DNA of 64,000 nucleotides from Polynucleobacter sp. IMCC 30228 (GTDB lineage Bacteria > Pseudomonadota > Gammaproteobacteria > Burkholderiales > Burkholderiaceae), in assembly GCF_021395205.1 (NCBI RefSeq), contig NZ_JAJVCS010000003.1, forward strand, positions 62,001 through 126,000, given 5' to 3'. Below the pieces are notes generated by a model, which worked only from the letters and a program-made list of their open reading frames with translations, made no database searches and was not told the DNA's origin. The translations under genes were made by a program, and so were the position numbers. Of the stretch, positions 48,838-58,811 are shown one piece after another. Position 1 is the first letter of the stretch. Each line of letters begins with the position of its first letter.

Positions 48838-50151
48838 CTAACGATCAGCATGGGCTTGCGCTAGTTCATCCCAAGCGGTAGTGTAGTTGGGGGTGCGTTG
48901 GGACGCCTGCATGCGCCAGTGTGGCTGCAGACCAGCACCAGCCAAGCTTAAGGTATTGGCACCATACTTTTGATTGAGGTGATCCATGACATGCATGACT
49001 TTATTATTGCGCGCAGGCGCATCTGCCACGAATAGATTCCCTTGTTGCTGCGTAGCAGGGTGTAATCCGAGTAGGATGACCCCTGCTTTTTTATAGCGAT
49101 ACCCTGCGCGATAGATTTTTTCGATGCCTAAGACCGCGAGTTGTGCTAAGCGACGGGTATCGTTACTTGCCACAATCAGGGGTAAGGTAAGGCTATTCGC
49201 ATACTGTTTTTGTTGGCTGGAAAAAGGATTCGTTTGGATGAATACGACGATATGTGAGCAGACTGAGTCTTGTTGGCGCAATTTTTCTGCCGCGCGCGCA
49301 GTGTAGCTTAATACGGCTGCACTTAAATCGGTCAATGTGGTAATGGGTTGACCAAAACTTTTACTCGAAATAATCTGTTGTTTGCGCTTTTCCTGATTGG
49401 TTTGGGTATCTTCTAAGGCGAGACAAGCGAGGCCATTTAATTCTGCAACTGTGCGCTCGAGTACAACGCCAAAACGTTGACGGATTAAGCTGGCCTGCGC
49501 ATATTTCAAATCGCGGCAAGTTTGAATTGCCAGCGCTCTTAATTGCACGCGTAAGCGTCTACCAACACCCCAAATTTCACCGACATCTATTTGGGCCATT
49601 AAGCAATCTTCTACCAAGGGCTCACAAGCCTGCCAATCGAAAACACCGCCATACTGTGGGCGTTTTTTGGCGAGATGGTTTGCTAATTTGGCGAGGGTTT
49701 TGGTTTTGCCGATACCTACGCTAGTGGGTAAACCTAAGTAGCGCCGCGTAGACCGACGAATGGTTTGGCCATAGCTGACGGCATCATGATGGATGCCGGT
49801 TAGATCGAGAAAGCATTCATCAATGGAATAAATTTCTTGTTGGGGTGCAAAACTGCTAAGTAAAGTCATCATACGCGCACTCATATCACCATAGAGTGTG
49901 TAGTTGGAGCTAAACCAAATGAGACCATGGCTTTGCATTAGATGTTTAGCTTGAAAAAAAGGGATGCCCATGCCAATACCTAAATCTTTTGCTTCTTGAC
50001 TACGCGCGACGATACAACCATCGTTATTTGAAAGTACAACTACGGGCCTTTTTTCTAGCTGCGGATTAAAGACGCGCTCACAAGAAACATAAAAATTATT
50101 GGCGTCAATGAGCGCAAAGGTAGATGGTGCACTATTAAATGGTTGGGGCAT
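48838..50151 (-). CDS. umuC: DNA polymerase V catalytic subunit UmuC
   Basis: Y-family translesion polymerase, 437 residues (E. coli 422). Palm and fingers motifs are [47 protein letters not shown] and [18 protein letters not shown]; the C-terminal little finger and the DUF4113-like end ([28 protein letters not shown]) follow. It lies 62 bp after umuD and should be expressed with it under SOS control. No strong ribosome site is visible before its ATG. Confidence 0.96.
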   Translation of the reverse strand: MPQPFNSAPSTFALIDANNFYVSCERVFNPQLEKRPVVVLSNNDGCIVARSQEAKDLGIGMGIPFFQAKHLMQSHGLIWFSSNYTLYGDMSARMMTLLSSFAPQQEIYSIDECFLDLTGIHHDAVSYGQTIRRSTRRYLGLPTSVGIGKTKTLAKLANHLAKKRPQYGGVFDWQACEPLVEDCLMAQIDVGEIWGVGRRLRVQLRALAIQTCRDLKYAQASLIRQRFGVVLERTVAELNGLACLALEDTQTNQEKRKQQIISSKSFGQPITTLTDLSAAVLSYTARAAEKLRQQDSVCSHIVVFIQTNPFSSQQKQYANSLTLPLIVASNDTRRLAQLAVLGIEKIYRAGYRYKKAGVILLGLHPATQQQGNLFVADAPARNNKVMHVMDHLNQKYGANTLSLAGAGLQPHWRMQASQRTPNYTTAWDELAQAHADR

Positions 50152-50212
50152 GAAAAAGAATGAATGGCCAGAATGGGAAGAAAATTGCTAGTCGAGAGGC
50201 GGTGACGAAGGG

Positions 50213-50638
50213 CTATGGCTTATGAATTACGTGTGAGACCACGCCCCAAATTTGTAATTCTTGGTCGGCTGCGATGGCCAGATCGGGATAGTTGGGATTA
50301 TCAGCTTTAAGAATAATTTTGCCGCGCTGCCGATGCAGTCGTTTAACGGTGAGCTCACCATCAATTACAGCAATGACGACGCGGCCATGGGTGGGCTCGA
50401 CTGAGCGATCAATCACCAATAAATCGTTATCGTGAATACCGGCGCCAATCATCGAGTCGCCCTTGACGCGTAGAAAAAAAGTCGCTTCGGGATGCAAAAC
50501 CAGATGCTCATTCAGATCAAGGCGCTTATCGTAATGATCGGCGGCAGGCGAAGGAAAACCTGCCGGAGCCGGGCAGGCGTAGAGCGGAAAACGAGCGACT
50601 TGCAGCGGGTATTTGGGGCGAATAAGTGAATTTTGCAT
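50213..50638 (-). CDS. umuD: UmuD, S24-family autoprotease subunit of DNA polymerase V
   Basis: A 141-residue UmuD. The catalytic serine is in KGDSMIGAG and the lysine in GELTVKRLHR. Self-cleavage probably falls at A26-G27 in the PAPAGFPSPAADHY region; E. coli has Cys-Gly there, while Ala-Gly is as in LexA. After RecA-stimulated cleavage UmuD' joins UmuC. The ATG at 50638 is the only good start and begins one base after the LexA box, with the -10 about 10 nt upstream, so the mRNA is probably leaderless or nearly so. Confidence 0.95.
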   Translation of the reverse strand: MQNSLIRPKYPLQVARFPLYACPAPAGFPSPAADHYDKRLDLNEHLVLHPEATFFLRVKGDSMIGAGIHDNDLLVIDRSVEPTHGRVVIAVIDGELTVKRLHRQRGKIILKADNPNYPDLAIAADQELQIWGVVSHVIHKP

Positions 50639-50639
50639 A

Positions 50640-50659
50640 TACTGTATTTTTATACAGTA
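50640..50659 (-). promoter_or_regulatory. LexA (SOS) box of umuDC
   Basis: TACTGTATTTTTATACAGTA is a near-perfect match to the gammaproteobacterial-type LexA consensus (CTGT-N8-ACAG), with symmetric outer TA. It is one base from the umuD ATG and covers the -10. Confidence 0.93.
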
Positions 50660-50678
50660 TAGGGGAGTTTTTTGACAA
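50649..50678 (-). promoter_or_regulatory. umuDC promoter
   Basis: On the minus strand TTGTCA (50673-50678) and TATAAA (50649-50654) are 18 bp apart; the -10 lies inside the LexA box. The -35 starts only 4 bp after the rarA stop codon (50683), so the promoter fills the whole 44-bp gap. Confidence 0.65.
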
Positions 50679-50682
50679 TCGC

Positions 50683-51993
50683 TTATTTCTTCGCGTCGAC
50701 GTCCAATTGACGCAAAAAAGCCATTTTTTCCGCAATTTGGCTTTCTAAGCCGCGCTCAACTGGCTCATACCAGCGGGGCTCTGGCATACCAGTCGGTAGA
50801 TAAGTTTCACCGGCAGCATAAGCATGGGGTTCATCGTGTGCATAACGGTAGGCGTGACCATGACCAAGCCCTTTCATTAGCTGAGTAGGCGCGTTACGTA
50901 AATGGATTGGTACTTCACGACTTTGGTCGCCTGCCACAAAGGCGCGTGCGGCGTTGTAGGCGTTGTAACTCGCATTACTTTTAGCCGCTACTGCTAAATA
51001 CACGACTGCTTGACCAAGGGCTAATTCACCTTCAGGTGAGCCTAGTCGCTCATAGGTTTGCGCTGCATCGTTAGCCAATTGCATCGCGCGGGGATCGGCC
51101 AAGCCGATATCTTCCCAGGCCATGCGCACAATCCGGCGGGCTAAGTAACGTGGGTCGGCGCCGCCATCAAGCATGCGGCATAACCAGTAGAGCGCTGCAT
51201 CGGGATGCGAGCCGCGGACGGATTTATGCAAAGCAGAAATTTGATCATAAAACTGATCGCCGCCCTTATCAAAGCGCCTGACATTGCTCGCCAAGGTATT
51301 TTGCACATAAGCTTGATCAATTTGTTTGACTTCACAGCCTGGGGCTGAGAGGGCATTGCGAATTTGTTCGACTAAATTGAGTAAGCGGCGGGCATCACCA
51401 TCGGCATGTGCCACTAAAGCTTCAATGGCCGCACTATCAAAGGCGATATCGGGGAGTGCAGCAGCGCGCGCGCGGGTTAAGAGTAGCTTGAGCTCAGCGG
51501 TGCTGAGCGGTTTGAGCACATAGACTTGCGCACGTGATAAGAGCGCTGAGATGACTTCGAAGGAAGGATTTTCGGTAGTGGCACCAATAAAAGTAAAGAG
51601 GCCCGATTCAACATGGGGTAAGAGTGCATCTTGTTGACTTTTATTGAAGCGGTGAATTTCATCGACAAATAAAATTGTTTGGCGGCCAAATTGCGCCATG
51701 GTTTGCTGGGCGCGTTCAATGGCTTCGCGAATTTCTTTTACGCCTGCCAAGACTGCAGAAATAGCAATGAAGTCGCGTTGAAAGGCTTGTGCAGACAGTC
51801 GCGCTAAAGTGGTTTTACCTACACCTGGCGGCCCCCATAAAATCATCGAGTGCGGTTGACCTGAAGCAAAGGCGAGATTTAGCGGTTTGCCAGCTGCCAA
51901 TAAATGGGTCTGACCAATCACTGCGTCAATTGTTTTAGGGCGTAAAGCCTCGGCTAATGGTGGTGGCGGCTGCGTATCAAAGAGCTCGCCCAT
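50683..51993 (-). CDS. rarA: Replication-associated recombination protein A (RarA/MgsA)
   Basis: A 436-residue AAA+ ATPase of the clamp-loader type acting at stalled forks and DNA ends. Walker A is [15 protein letters not shown], Walker [21 protein letters not shown], sensor [13 protein letters not shown]. The C-terminal MgsA tetramerisation region ([35 protein letters not shown]) is complete. It precedes the SOS genes umuDC, which have their own promoter. Confidence 0.95.
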   Translation of the reverse strand: MGELFDTQPPPPLAEALRPKTIDAVIGQTHLLAAGKPLNLAFASGQPHSMILWGPPGVGKTTLARLSAQAFQRDFIAISAVLAGVKEIREAIERAQQTMAQFGRQTILFVDEIHRFNKSQQDALLPHVESGLFTFIGATTENPSFEVISALLSRAQVYVLKPLSTAELKLLLTRARAAALPDIAFDSAAIEALVAHADGDARRLLNLVEQIRNALSAPGCEVKQIDQAYVQNTLASNVRRFDKGGDQFYDQISALHKSVRGSHPDAALYWLCRMLDGGADPRYLARRIVRMAWEDIGLADPRAMQLANDAAQTYERLGSPEGELALGQAVVYLAVAAKSNASYNAYNAARAFVAGDQSREVPIHLRNAPTQLMKGLGHGHAYRYAHDEPHAYAAGETYLPTGMPEPRWYEPVERGLESQIAEKMAFLRQLDVDAKK

Positions 51994-51997
51994 ACGT

Positions 51998-52468
51998 TTA
52001 ATTCAGCAGAATCACGTTAGCACTCCAGGCTAAGCAAGCCATCGCCACGAAAGTGAGATGGGTGCGCATCTGCAGGAATACGCGGCAAGCAACTTCATTG
52101 CTGAAGTAGTGGGGGTAAGTAGTTTTATCAATTACTAACTGAATCAGCAATAGCGCTGCCAAAATGAGCAGCGCTACCGGAATATAGAGATGCAAGGCCA
52201 ACCAAGCGGTTAAGGCCGGAATCACACCCCACACCCAGGCATTGCGTTCGCTCCACCTTGTGGCAGTAGTAGGAGTTGAGTTGATTGAGCGCAAGCTAGC
52301 ACCCCAATGGATTGCACCTAAAAATGCCACAATGACTGCGCCATATCCCGCTAAGGATTCAGCGGCGAGAAAATTATTCGGCGTTGAGCCCAGTTGCGTT
52401 ACGAATGTCAAACCAATAAACGGTAAGAGGCCGGCGTAACCCAGAAGGCGTACTGCTTTAAGTGGCAT
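51998..52468 (-). CDS. DUF3429 family membrane protein
   Basis: A small integral membrane protein (156 residues from the ATG at 52468; a GTG at 52483 would add five) with five hydrophobic stretches, e.g. LLGYAGLLPFIGLTFV, YGAVIVAFLGAIHWGASL and VALLILAALLLIQLVI. The GAIHWG motif after the second helix is typical of DUF3429. No function is known. It overlaps the end of the upstream dehydrogenase gene by 11 bp. Confidence 0.75.
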   Translation of the reverse strand: MPLKAVRLLGYAGLLPFIGLTFVTQLGSTPNNFLAAESLAGYGAVIVAFLGAIHWGASLRSINSTPTTATRWSERNAWVWGVIPALTAWLALHLYIPVALLILAALLLIQLVIDKTTYPHYFSNEVACRVFLQMRTHLTFVAMACLAWSANVILLN

Positions 52469-53312
52469 ATTGATACACGCCACGGCCTGTTTTACGGCCT
52501 AAGTAGCCGGCCGCCACAAGCTCTTGGAGGAGGGGGCAAGGCCGATATTTTGAATCACTAAAGTTTTCAAAGTACACCTGCATGACAGCTAGACAAGTAT
52601 CAAGACCAATTAAGTCGGCTAATGCCAAGGGACCAATAGGTTGATTGCAACCCAATTTCATACCCGCGTCGATATCTTCAGCGCTCGCTAAACCTTCGGC
52701 CAGCACAAAAAATGCTTCATTAATCATCGGCAACAAAATGCGGTTCACTACAAAGCCGGGTGAATTTTTAACGGTGATCGGTTCTTTGCCAATATATTTA
52801 GCCATTGCAATTACCGCATCATGAGTGGCATCGCTAGTTTGTAGACCGCGAATGACCTCAACCAAAGCCATTAAGGGCGGTGGATTAAAAAAATGCATGC
52901 CGATAAAACGCGCTGGATTGGAATTTAAGGCCGCGAGTTTAGTAATCGATAGTGAAGAGGTATTGGTGGCAATAATCGTTTCGGCGCTAACAATCTCATC
53001 AATTTGCTGCAGAATTTTTTCTTTAGTCGCCTGATTTTCGGTAGCAGCTTCAATGATGATTGAGAGCCCAGCGAGATCGTTATAGTTAGTACTACCTTTT
53101 ACTTTTTGTAGGACAATTTCTTTCGCTTCAGCTGTAAGCACCGCTTTTTTAATGAGGCGATCTAAGCTTGTATTGATTTGATCTAGACCACGCTTAACCG
53201 CAGCATCGTTCATGTCGATCATTACGACATCAAGACCAGCAACTGCGCAAACCTGCGCGATGCCATTACCCATTGTGCCTGCGCCGATAATTCCGACTGA
53301 TTGAATTTTCAC
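52458..53312 (-). CDS. 3-hydroxybutyryl-CoA dehydrogenase
   Basis: A 284-residue NAD(P)-dependent dehydrogenase of the 3-hydroxyacyl-CoA family. It starts KIQSVGIIGAGTMGNGIAQV (Rossmann loop), with TNTSSLSITKLAAL and FIGMHFFNPPPLMALVEVIRG (active-site histidine), and the C-terminal domain SPGFVVNRILLPMINEAFFV. Short, single-domain form like Hbd/PaaH, so it could serve butanoyl-CoA metabolism or degradation. The start is a GTG. It might link to polyhydroxybutyrate turnover, given the phasin gene, but this is inference. Confidence 0.9.
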   Translation of the reverse strand: MKIQSVGIIGAGTMGNGIAQVCAVAGLDVVMIDMNDAAVKRGLDQINTSLDRLIKKAVLTAEAKEIVLQKVKGSTNYNDLAGLSIIIEAATENQATKEKILQQIDEIVSAETIIATNTSSLSITKLAALNSNPARFIGMHFFNPPPLMALVEVIRGLQTSDATHDAVIAMAKYIGKEPITVKNSPGFVVNRILLPMINEAFFVLAEGLASAEDIDAGMKLGCNQPIGPLALADLIGLDTCLAVMQVYFENFSDSKYRPCPLLQELVAAGYLGRKTGRGVYQYAT

Positions 53313-53372
53313 GGCATACTCTCTATTAAATAATTACGACATTAAATGTTGCAGCACTTGCTTAATCTGGTT

Positions 53373-54095
53373 TTAGCTTTTCTGCTTTGGGCTTATGCCA
53401 AAGAGCTGATCTTTCGCGGGAGCGTTAGTTAGCGGTTTACGAAATTCTGCAAGTACTTGGACGCCGCGTTGAACTGCAGGGCGAGCGCCAATTTTTTCAT
53501 ACCATTTTTTAAAATGGGGGAAGTCATCCAATTCAATACCCTGATTTTTCCAATTGCGGGTCCAAGGATAAGTCGCAATATCAGCAATCGTATATTCCTT
53601 GCCAGCAATAAATGGATGCTTGGCCAGTTGTCGGTCCATGACCCCATAAATGCGCTTGGCTTCATTGGTATAGCGATTCACGGCGTAGTCAATTTTTTCA
53701 GGCGCGTAGAGACGAAAGTGGTGGTTTTGGCCTAACATGGGCCCAACCCCTCCCATTTGAAACATCAACCATTCCATGACGACATATTTATCGCGGGTTG
53801 ATTTCGGTAGAAAGCGACCTGTTTTCCCGGCGAGATAGAGCAAAATTGCACCCGATTCAAAGAGATGAATTGGCTTGCCATCAGGCCCATGCGGATCGAC
53901 TAAAGCAGGAATTTTATTATTGGGGCTAATCGTTAAAAAATCAGGATTAAATTGGTCGCCTTTGCCAATATCCACAGCATAAGCGTCCCAATCACGGCCT
54001 AATTGATAACCGCATTCCTCCATCATCACATGGATCTTGTGCCCATTGGGGGTTGGCCAGCTATAGACTTCCATGGGCGTGTGTTTCTTTACCAT
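53373..54095 (-). CDS. Glutathione S-transferase family protein (YfcG/YghU-like)
   Basis: A 240-residue GST with N-terminal thioredoxin-like domain (SWPTPNGHKIHVMMEECG, NPDFLTISPNNKIPALVD, IHLFESGAILLYLAGK) and C-terminal helical domain (FIAGKEYTIADIATYPWTRN). The P-T-P-N-G-H-K opening and NNKIPAL segment match the Nu-class YfcG/YghU group, which reduce disulfides rather than conjugate electrophiles. Single gene, facing the same way as its neighbours. Confidence 0.88.
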   Translation of the reverse strand: MVKKHTPMEVYSWPTPNGHKIHVMMEECGYQLGRDWDAYAVDIGKGDQFNPDFLTISPNNKIPALVDPHGPDGKPIHLFESGAILLYLAGKTGRFLPKSTRDKYVVMEWLMFQMGGVGPMLGQNHHFRLYAPEKIDYAVNRYTNEAKRIYGVMDRQLAKHPFIAGKEYTIADIATYPWTRNWKNQGIELDDFPHFKKWYEKIGARPAVQRGVQVLAEFRKPLTNAPAKDQLFGISPKQKS

Positions 54096-54123
54096 CTGGT
54101 TTCCTTAAAGTGATTGCTTGATT

Positions 54124-55368
54124 TTACAAGTGCTGGAGGCGTAATAATGCACTTTTTAACGTTTCGGTCTGCTTAGCAAAGCAGAAGCGCACGACGCCTG
54201 ATTCCAGTGGCTTGGCATAGAAGGCTGAAACCGGAATAGCCGCGACGCCGATTTCAGTCGTCAGCCAACGGCAAAAATCACTTTCATTCAATTTTGCTTC
54301 GGGCACGGTTAAGGCGGAATAATCGACACATTGAAAATAAGTACCAGGGCAAGGCAGGAGTTGAAAGCGCGTGTTCGCTAAACCGGCGCGAAAATAATCC
54401 CGTTTAGCTTGATAAAAACGCGGTAAATTTTGATAGTGTGCGGCAGTCTTTAGATACTGGGTAATACCATATTGCACTGGCGTATTTACCGTGAAGACAT
54501 TAAATTGATGAACCTTACGAAACTCATGCGTAAGTTCGGCTGGTGCCGCCACATAGCCAATTTTCCAACCAGTGACATGATAGGTTTTGCCAAAGCTCGA
54601 AATCAGAAAGCTACGTTTAGCCAATTGCGGATGACTAGCAACGCTTTGGTGCGCTTGGCCATCGTAGACCATATGTTCATATACTTCGTCGCTACAAACT
54701 AGGACATCGGTATTTGCAAGTAGTGTTGCCAAGCGATCTAAGTCGGCCTTACTCCACACCATGCCCGTAGGATTATGGGGTGAGTTAATCATGATGAGGC
54801 GAGTTTTTTTATTGATCGCCTGACTTAATTGCTCCCAAGGAATTTCATAAGAAGTTACTTGGCCTTTCTGATCGCGGATGGTTTGAAGCGCAATGCCAAT
54901 GGGTTTGCCACCTGCTAGTTCAATGGCGGGTTGGTAGCTATCGTACGCTGGCTCGAGCAAAATGACTTCATCACCAGAATGAACACAACAGAGCACAGCG
55001 GTCAAAATACCTTGTGTCCCTCCCGCAGTAATTGTGATTTCGGTTTCAGGCTGATAACTTTTGCCATACAAAGCTAGAATTTTCTCGGCAATCGCTTGGC
55101 GTAATTCAAGAATACCTGCCATGGGTGGATATTGATTATGACCAGCCATCATGGCAGCACTCACTGCTGCAATCAGAGCGGGATCGCACGGAAAGTCGGG
55201 GAAACCTTGGCCTAAATTAATTGCCTTTGACTCGCTGGCGAGCGCCGACATGATAGTAAAAATGGTCGTCCCCACGTGTGGTAAGCGCGAGGGAAAGGGC
55301 GCAATTGCAGCGGAATGTGCTGATGGTGGCGTGCTGTCGCTAAAATAGGGGGAATCTTGTTTCTTCAT
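54124..55368 (-). CDS. Class I/II PLP aminotransferase (YbdL-like methionine aminotransferase)
   Basis: A 414-residue fold-type I aminotransferase. Blocks: INLGQGFPDFPCDPALIAAV, TAGGTQGILTAVLCCVHSGD, ILLEPAYDSYQPAIELAGG, INSPHNPTGMVWSK, and the PLP lysine in SSFGKTYHVTGWKIGYV. The FPDF pattern and length fit YbdL/kynurenine-aminotransferase-like enzymes that transaminate methionine. I start at the ATG at 55368; the open frame further upstream would run into the divergent yaaA gene, whose start is only 14 bp away. Confidence 0.87.
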   Translation of the reverse strand: MKKQDSPYFSDSTPPSAHSAAIAPFPSRLPHVGTTIFTIMSALASESKAINLGQGFPDFPCDPALIAAVSAAMMAGHNQYPPMAGILELRQAIAEKILALYGKSYQPETEITITAGGTQGILTAVLCCVHSGDEVILLEPAYDSYQPAIELAGGKPIGIALQTIRDQKGQVTSYEIPWEQLSQAINKKTRLIMINSPHNPTGMVWSKADLDRLATLLANTDVLVCSDEVYEHMVYDGQAHQSVASHPQLAKRSFLISSFGKTYHVTGWKIGYVAAPAELTHEFRKVHQFNVFTVNTPVQYGITQYLKTAAHYQNLPRFYQAKRDYFRAGLANTRFQLLPCPGTYFQCVDYSALTVPEAKLNESDFCRWLTTEIGVAAIPVSAFYAKPLESGVVRFCFAKQTETLKSALLRLQHL

Positions 55369-55382
55369 AACCAAATTGTGCC

Positions 55383-56159
55383 ATGCTGATCGTTCTTTCC
55401 CCTGCAAAATCGTTAGATTACCAAACCCCAGTGAAGCTGAAAAAGCACACTCTCCCTGAATTCGTGCCCGAAGCCGCTGAATTGATTGCCAGCTTAAAAA
55501 CACTCTCGCCCCCACAATTAGCTAAGCTAATGGGTCTATCTGATCCATTAGCAGCCTTAAATGTCGGCCGTTTTCGCGATTGGTCGAGTAAATTTACCGC
55601 GGCAAATAGCAAGCAAGCCCTTTTTGCCTTTAATGGCGACGTGTATGACGGTTTGGATGCCAGCACCTTAAATGCCAAGGCCTTAGATTTTGCGCAAGAC
55701 CATGTGCGAATTCTTTCGGGGCTGTATGGGGTGCTAAAACCCTTTGATTTAATGCAGCCTTATCGCTTAGAAATGGGCACTGCCTTCAAAAATGGGCGGG
55801 GGAAAAATCTGTATGAGTTTTGGGGTGAGCGGATTACCAAAGCACTAAAAAAAATCCTTGCGAGCCAAAAAAATCCTTTTTTACTAAACTTGGCTTCCGA
55901 GGAGTACTTTAAGGTGTTGCAAGCTGCAGACTTCGATTGCCCTATTGTCTCCCCAGTTTTTAAAGATGCGAAAGCAGGGCAATACAAAATTATTTCGTTT
56001 TATGCAAAACGGGCGCGTGGCCTAATGACGCGTTTCGTAGTTGACAAGCGAATTACAGACGCCGCTGATTTAAGGGAATTTAATTTAGCTGGCTACCGCT
56101 ACAATGCAGCAGCATCCAAGCCATTACAACCGGTTTTTTATCGCGCAGAAAAAAATTAA
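55383..56159 (+). CDS. yaaA: Peroxide stress protein YaaA (DUF328)
   Basis: A 258-residue YaaA, reported in E. coli to limit free iron and DNA damage under peroxide stress. Family features: it opens LIVLSPAKSLDYQTP, then FNGDVYDGLDASTL, RILSGLYGVLKPFDLMQPYRLEMG, LLNLASEEYFKVL and GLMTRFVVDKRI. Divergent from the aminotransferase, with starts 14 bp apart, so at least one promoter must lie inside the other gene. DUF2863 follows after 11 bp. Confidence 0.95.
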   Translation: MLIVLSPAKSLDYQTPVKLKKHTLPEFVPEAAELIASLKTLSPPQLAKLMGLSDPLAALNVGRFRDWSSKFTAANSKQALFAFNGDVYDGLDASTLNAKALDFAQDHVRILSGLYGVLKPFDLMQPYRLEMGTAFKNGRGKNLYEFWGERITKALKKILASQKNPFLLNLASEEYFKVLQAADFDCPIVSPVFKDAKAGQYKIISFYAKRARGLMTRFVVDKRITDAADLREFNLAGYRYNAAASKPLQPVFYRAEKN

Positions 56160-56170
56160 GGCTTTTCATT

Positions 56171-57382
56171 ATGGCTGTCTACCGTTCAAAAACCTCACAA
56201 CGTTCTTCGCCCGAAGCCGATCGCTTAGTGGCCGATGCGATTTCCCTCGCGGCATCGGGTAGTCGAATTGAGGATGAGTTTTGGGAACTTCGCTTACTTG
56301 AGCGTTTAGCGCGCCTGCTAAAAAGCCAAAATCAAAACGTGATTGACGCAGCATTAGATCAAACTTTTAAAATTAATACAGTCGCTTTTGAAGTTTTGGC
56401 GGATAACGCAGAAACTTTAGCCGAATCGCTGACGCTTGAATACGAAGGGCAAAGTTGGGATGCACTCTTAATTGCCATGCCCATTGTGGCGCATACGCGG
56501 TATCAAATTCCGTCGGGCGCTTTGCCTGTGCAAGTGATTGAAGCAACTGCTTTAGCACTACAACGTTCGATTGCCGCCACCGATACGCGTCTAGCAATTG
56601 TGCCTTGGTTATATAGCATCGATCAAATGCCCCATTCGCATTGCCAAACCCGGATTTTGCTTGATGCTTTATCGACGGCAGCAGTTTCTGCTAGCGAGAT
56701 GAAATTAGAGATGCGCGGTATGTCTGAAACAATTGCAGTATTAGCAGATCCGCGTTTTATTATTGCGGTTATTGCCGCTCCCAGTTCGCAACCGTTATTT
56801 CGTTGGCAGGCTGAAACCCCGTCCAGACAAGAGCGTGGCGTGAGTTTAGTCGAGTGGCAAGCGGCTATGCATGAGCCAATTGCAAGTTTGTTTCCTGGCT
56901 GTGAATTTAATTTACTATTGCCTGAAGCATATTTCACTAATTGCCGCTTAGCGGATAAACAAGTGCGTCCCCTGAGTATTCGGGCAGCGGTTAACTTTCT
57001 AGAATCTGCGCTGAGCATCATTCCGGCGGGCTTATCATGTGTAGTTGGTGCTTTTGGCGAAGAGCAGGCCGATGAATATCGTTTAGCCTTTAGCATGAAG
57101 GGTTCGGGCGATGTTGTCTATGGCGTAATTTGGCCCCTTTACGATCGCGAACATGTTGCTAACGACGCGTTAAATGATGTTTCAAACGATGAAAGCCCCA
57201 TTAAAGAAATTTGTGACGCGCTACGGGATGCTGGAATTGAAGACGTTTTTCGACACGCCGTTTTGTTTGCGCCCGAATTGTGTGACGACTGTGGGGCGCC
57301 CCTGTTCCCAGATCGTCTAGGTGAAGTGGTGCATGCGGAAATGCCAGAAGACTCTCCTACCCAACAACCTTTATTTCATTAG
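56171..57382 (+). CDS. DUF2863 family protein
   Basis: A 403-residue cytosolic protein of a family that I know mainly from betaproteobacteria. No signal or membrane segment. It opens with a basic Ser/Arg stretch, has a central region with PIVAHTRYQIPSGALP, and near the end a Cys pair (LCDDCGAPLFP) that could bind a metal. No function is known. It probably shares a transcript with yaaA; it ends 2 bp from the convergent gene's stop. Confidence 0.8.
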   Translation: MAVYRSKTSQRSSPEADRLVADAISLAASGSRIEDEFWELRLLERLARLLKSQNQNVIDAALDQTFKINTVAFEVLADNAETLAESLTLEYEGQSWDALLIAMPIVAHTRYQIPSGALPVQVIEATALALQRSIAATDTRLAIVPWLYSIDQMPHSHCQTRILLDALSTAAVSASEMKLEMRGMSETIAVLADPRFIIAVIAAPSSQPLFRWQAETPSRQERGVSLVEWQAAMHEPIASLFPGCEFNLLLPEAYFTNCRLADKQVRPLSIRAAVNFLESALSIIPAGLSCVVGAFGEEQADEYRLAFSMKGSGDVVYGVIWPLYDREHVANDALNDVSNDESPIKEICDALRDAGIEDVFRHAVLFAPELCDDCGAPLFPDRLGEVVHAEMPEDSPTQQPLFH

Positions 57383-57384
57383 TC

Positions 57385-57768
57385 TTATTCGACTTTAGTA
57401 AACAGGTGAGGGTCTTTGCCGCCTTTCATGTCAGCAGTTTGGCAAAAATCAGCTAAGCGTACGCCACTCTTAATATTAAAGAGCATGGCTTTATTGCCCA
57501 ACACCACGAGGTCTAGACCCGTGTCCATATTTTTATAGCGCAAACTGCCGGGTAAGGACGTTTCTTTGTTCATCACAAAGTTTTTCGAGTTCCATTCTAA
57601 AGTGAGATTTTCAGCTGTGCCGGAGGTTTTGAGTTCCATGCCATTACTGCAGGTCCAAGAGAAGGGCGAAGAATTGCGCAGACTTTGTGCTTGACTCGTT
57701 AATGCAACTAAGCAAGCAGTACTTGCCAGCGCGATTTTGAGAGGTAGTACCAGTGCGATTTTTTTCAT
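57385..57768 (-). CDS. Small secreted protein of unknown function (MliC-like features)
   Basis: A 127-residue protein with a clear signal peptide (KIALASTACLVALTSQAQS) and two cysteines in the mature part (C in FSWTCSNGM and in LADFCQTADM) that could form a disulfide. The short beta-strand-like segments around W-T-C-S-N-G-M resemble the MliC lysozyme-inhibitor fold, but the match is weak and I do not assign it. It follows mdh by 15 bp in the same direction and may be cotranscribed with it. Confidence 0.7.
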   Translation of the reverse strand: MKKIALVLPLKIALASTACLVALTSQAQSLRNSSPFSWTCSNGMELKTSGTAENLTLEWNSKNFVMNKETSLPGSLRYKNMDTGLDLVVLGNKAMLFNIKSGVRLADFCQTADMKGGKDPHLFTKVE

Positions 57769-57782
57769 GTTGTGTTCCTTAA

Positions 57783-58772
57783 TTAAGTAAGTAAGTGCTT
57801 TACGCCTGCTTGTTCTTCAAGTAATTCATTCAAGGTGTGAGTCATGCGTTCACGTGAAAACTCATCAATGGCTAAACCTTCAACCAATTGATATTCCCCA
57901 TTTGCACAAATAACGGGGAAACCATAAATCATTTCAGCTGGAATACCATAGTCGCCTTTTGAGGCAATACCCATTGTGGTCCATTTGCCATTAGTACCAA
58001 GCACCCAATCATGCATATGATCAATAGCTGCATTTGCAGCCGAAGCCGCAGAAGATAGGCCGCGAGCTTCAATGATGGCGCCGCCGCGTTTCGCAACTGT
58101 AGGAATAAAAACATCCTTATTCCAAGCTGGATCATTAATCAGTTTTTCTACCGATTCGCCGTTAATCGTGGCAAAGCGATAGTCTGGATACATCGTCGGA
58201 CTGTGGTTTCCCCAGACAATTAATTTTTCAATTTCAGCGACTGGTTTGCCCATTTTCGCCGCCAATTGAGAAAGCGCGCGATTGTGATCAAGGCGCAACA
58301 TCGCAGTAAAGTTTTTAGCGGGTAAGCCTGGCGCTGATTTCATCGCAATATAGGCGTTGGTATTAGCGGGATTGCCCACTACCAAGACCTTGACTGTGCG
58401 TTTGGCAACAGCGTCGAGCGCCTTACCTTGTGCAGTAAAAATTTGGGCGTTAGCCGAGAGTAAATCTTTGCGTTCCATGCCAGGGCCACGTGGACGAGCT
58501 CCGACCAGCATCGCAATATCAACATCTTTAAATGCCGTCATGGGGTCGCTGTGAGCGCTCATACCCACGAGGAGGGGGAAGGCGCAATCATCGAGCTCCA
58601 TCATCACGCCTGCTAGTGCCTTTTGCGCTTTTTCATCAGAAATTTCAAGCAGTTGCAAAATCACCGGTTGATCTTTGCCTAATAAATCGCCATTGGCAAT
58701 ACGAAACAGCAGGGAATAGCCAATTTGGCCGGCTGCGCCGGTAACTGCGACGCGCATGGGTGCTTTTGCCAT
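57783..58772 (-). CDS. mdh: Malate dehydrogenase (NAD)
   Basis: A 329-residue malate dehydrogenase of the cytosolic-like (type 2) group found in betaproteobacteria. [19 protein letters not shown] (NAD loop), [17 protein letters not shown] (mobile loop arginines), [18 protein letters not shown] and the catalytic [12 protein letters not shown] (His) are present. It is divergent from the GntR gene; a TTGACA-based promoter and a 6-bp inverted repeat lie between them. Its position next to sdh and gltA makes a TCA-cycle block. Confidence 0.96.
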   Translation of the reverse strand: MAKAPMRVAVTGAAGQIGYSLLFRIANGDLLGKDQPVILQLLEISDEKAQKALAGVMMELDDCAFPLLVGMSAHSDPMTAFKDVDIAMLVGARPRGPGMERKDLLSANAQIFTAQGKALDAVAKRTVKVLVVGNPANTNAYIAMKSAPGLPAKNFTAMLRLDHNRALSQLAAKMGKPVAEIEKLIVWGNHSPTMYPDYRFATINGESVEKLINDPAWNKDVFIPTVAKRGGAIIEARGLSSAASAANAAIDHMHDWVLGTNGKWTTMGIASKGDYGIPAEMIYGFPVICANGEYQLVEGLAIDEFSRERMTHTLNELLEEQAGVKHLLT

Positions 58773-58811
58773 TACTAAAACTCCAGATGAAGGTTAAAAA
58801 TTACTTCTATT

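Noticed and set aside
56623..57096. 157-codon open frame antisense to the DUF2863 gene
   Set aside because: It is a reading-frame shadow with an arginine/serine/cysteine-rich translation and no motif.
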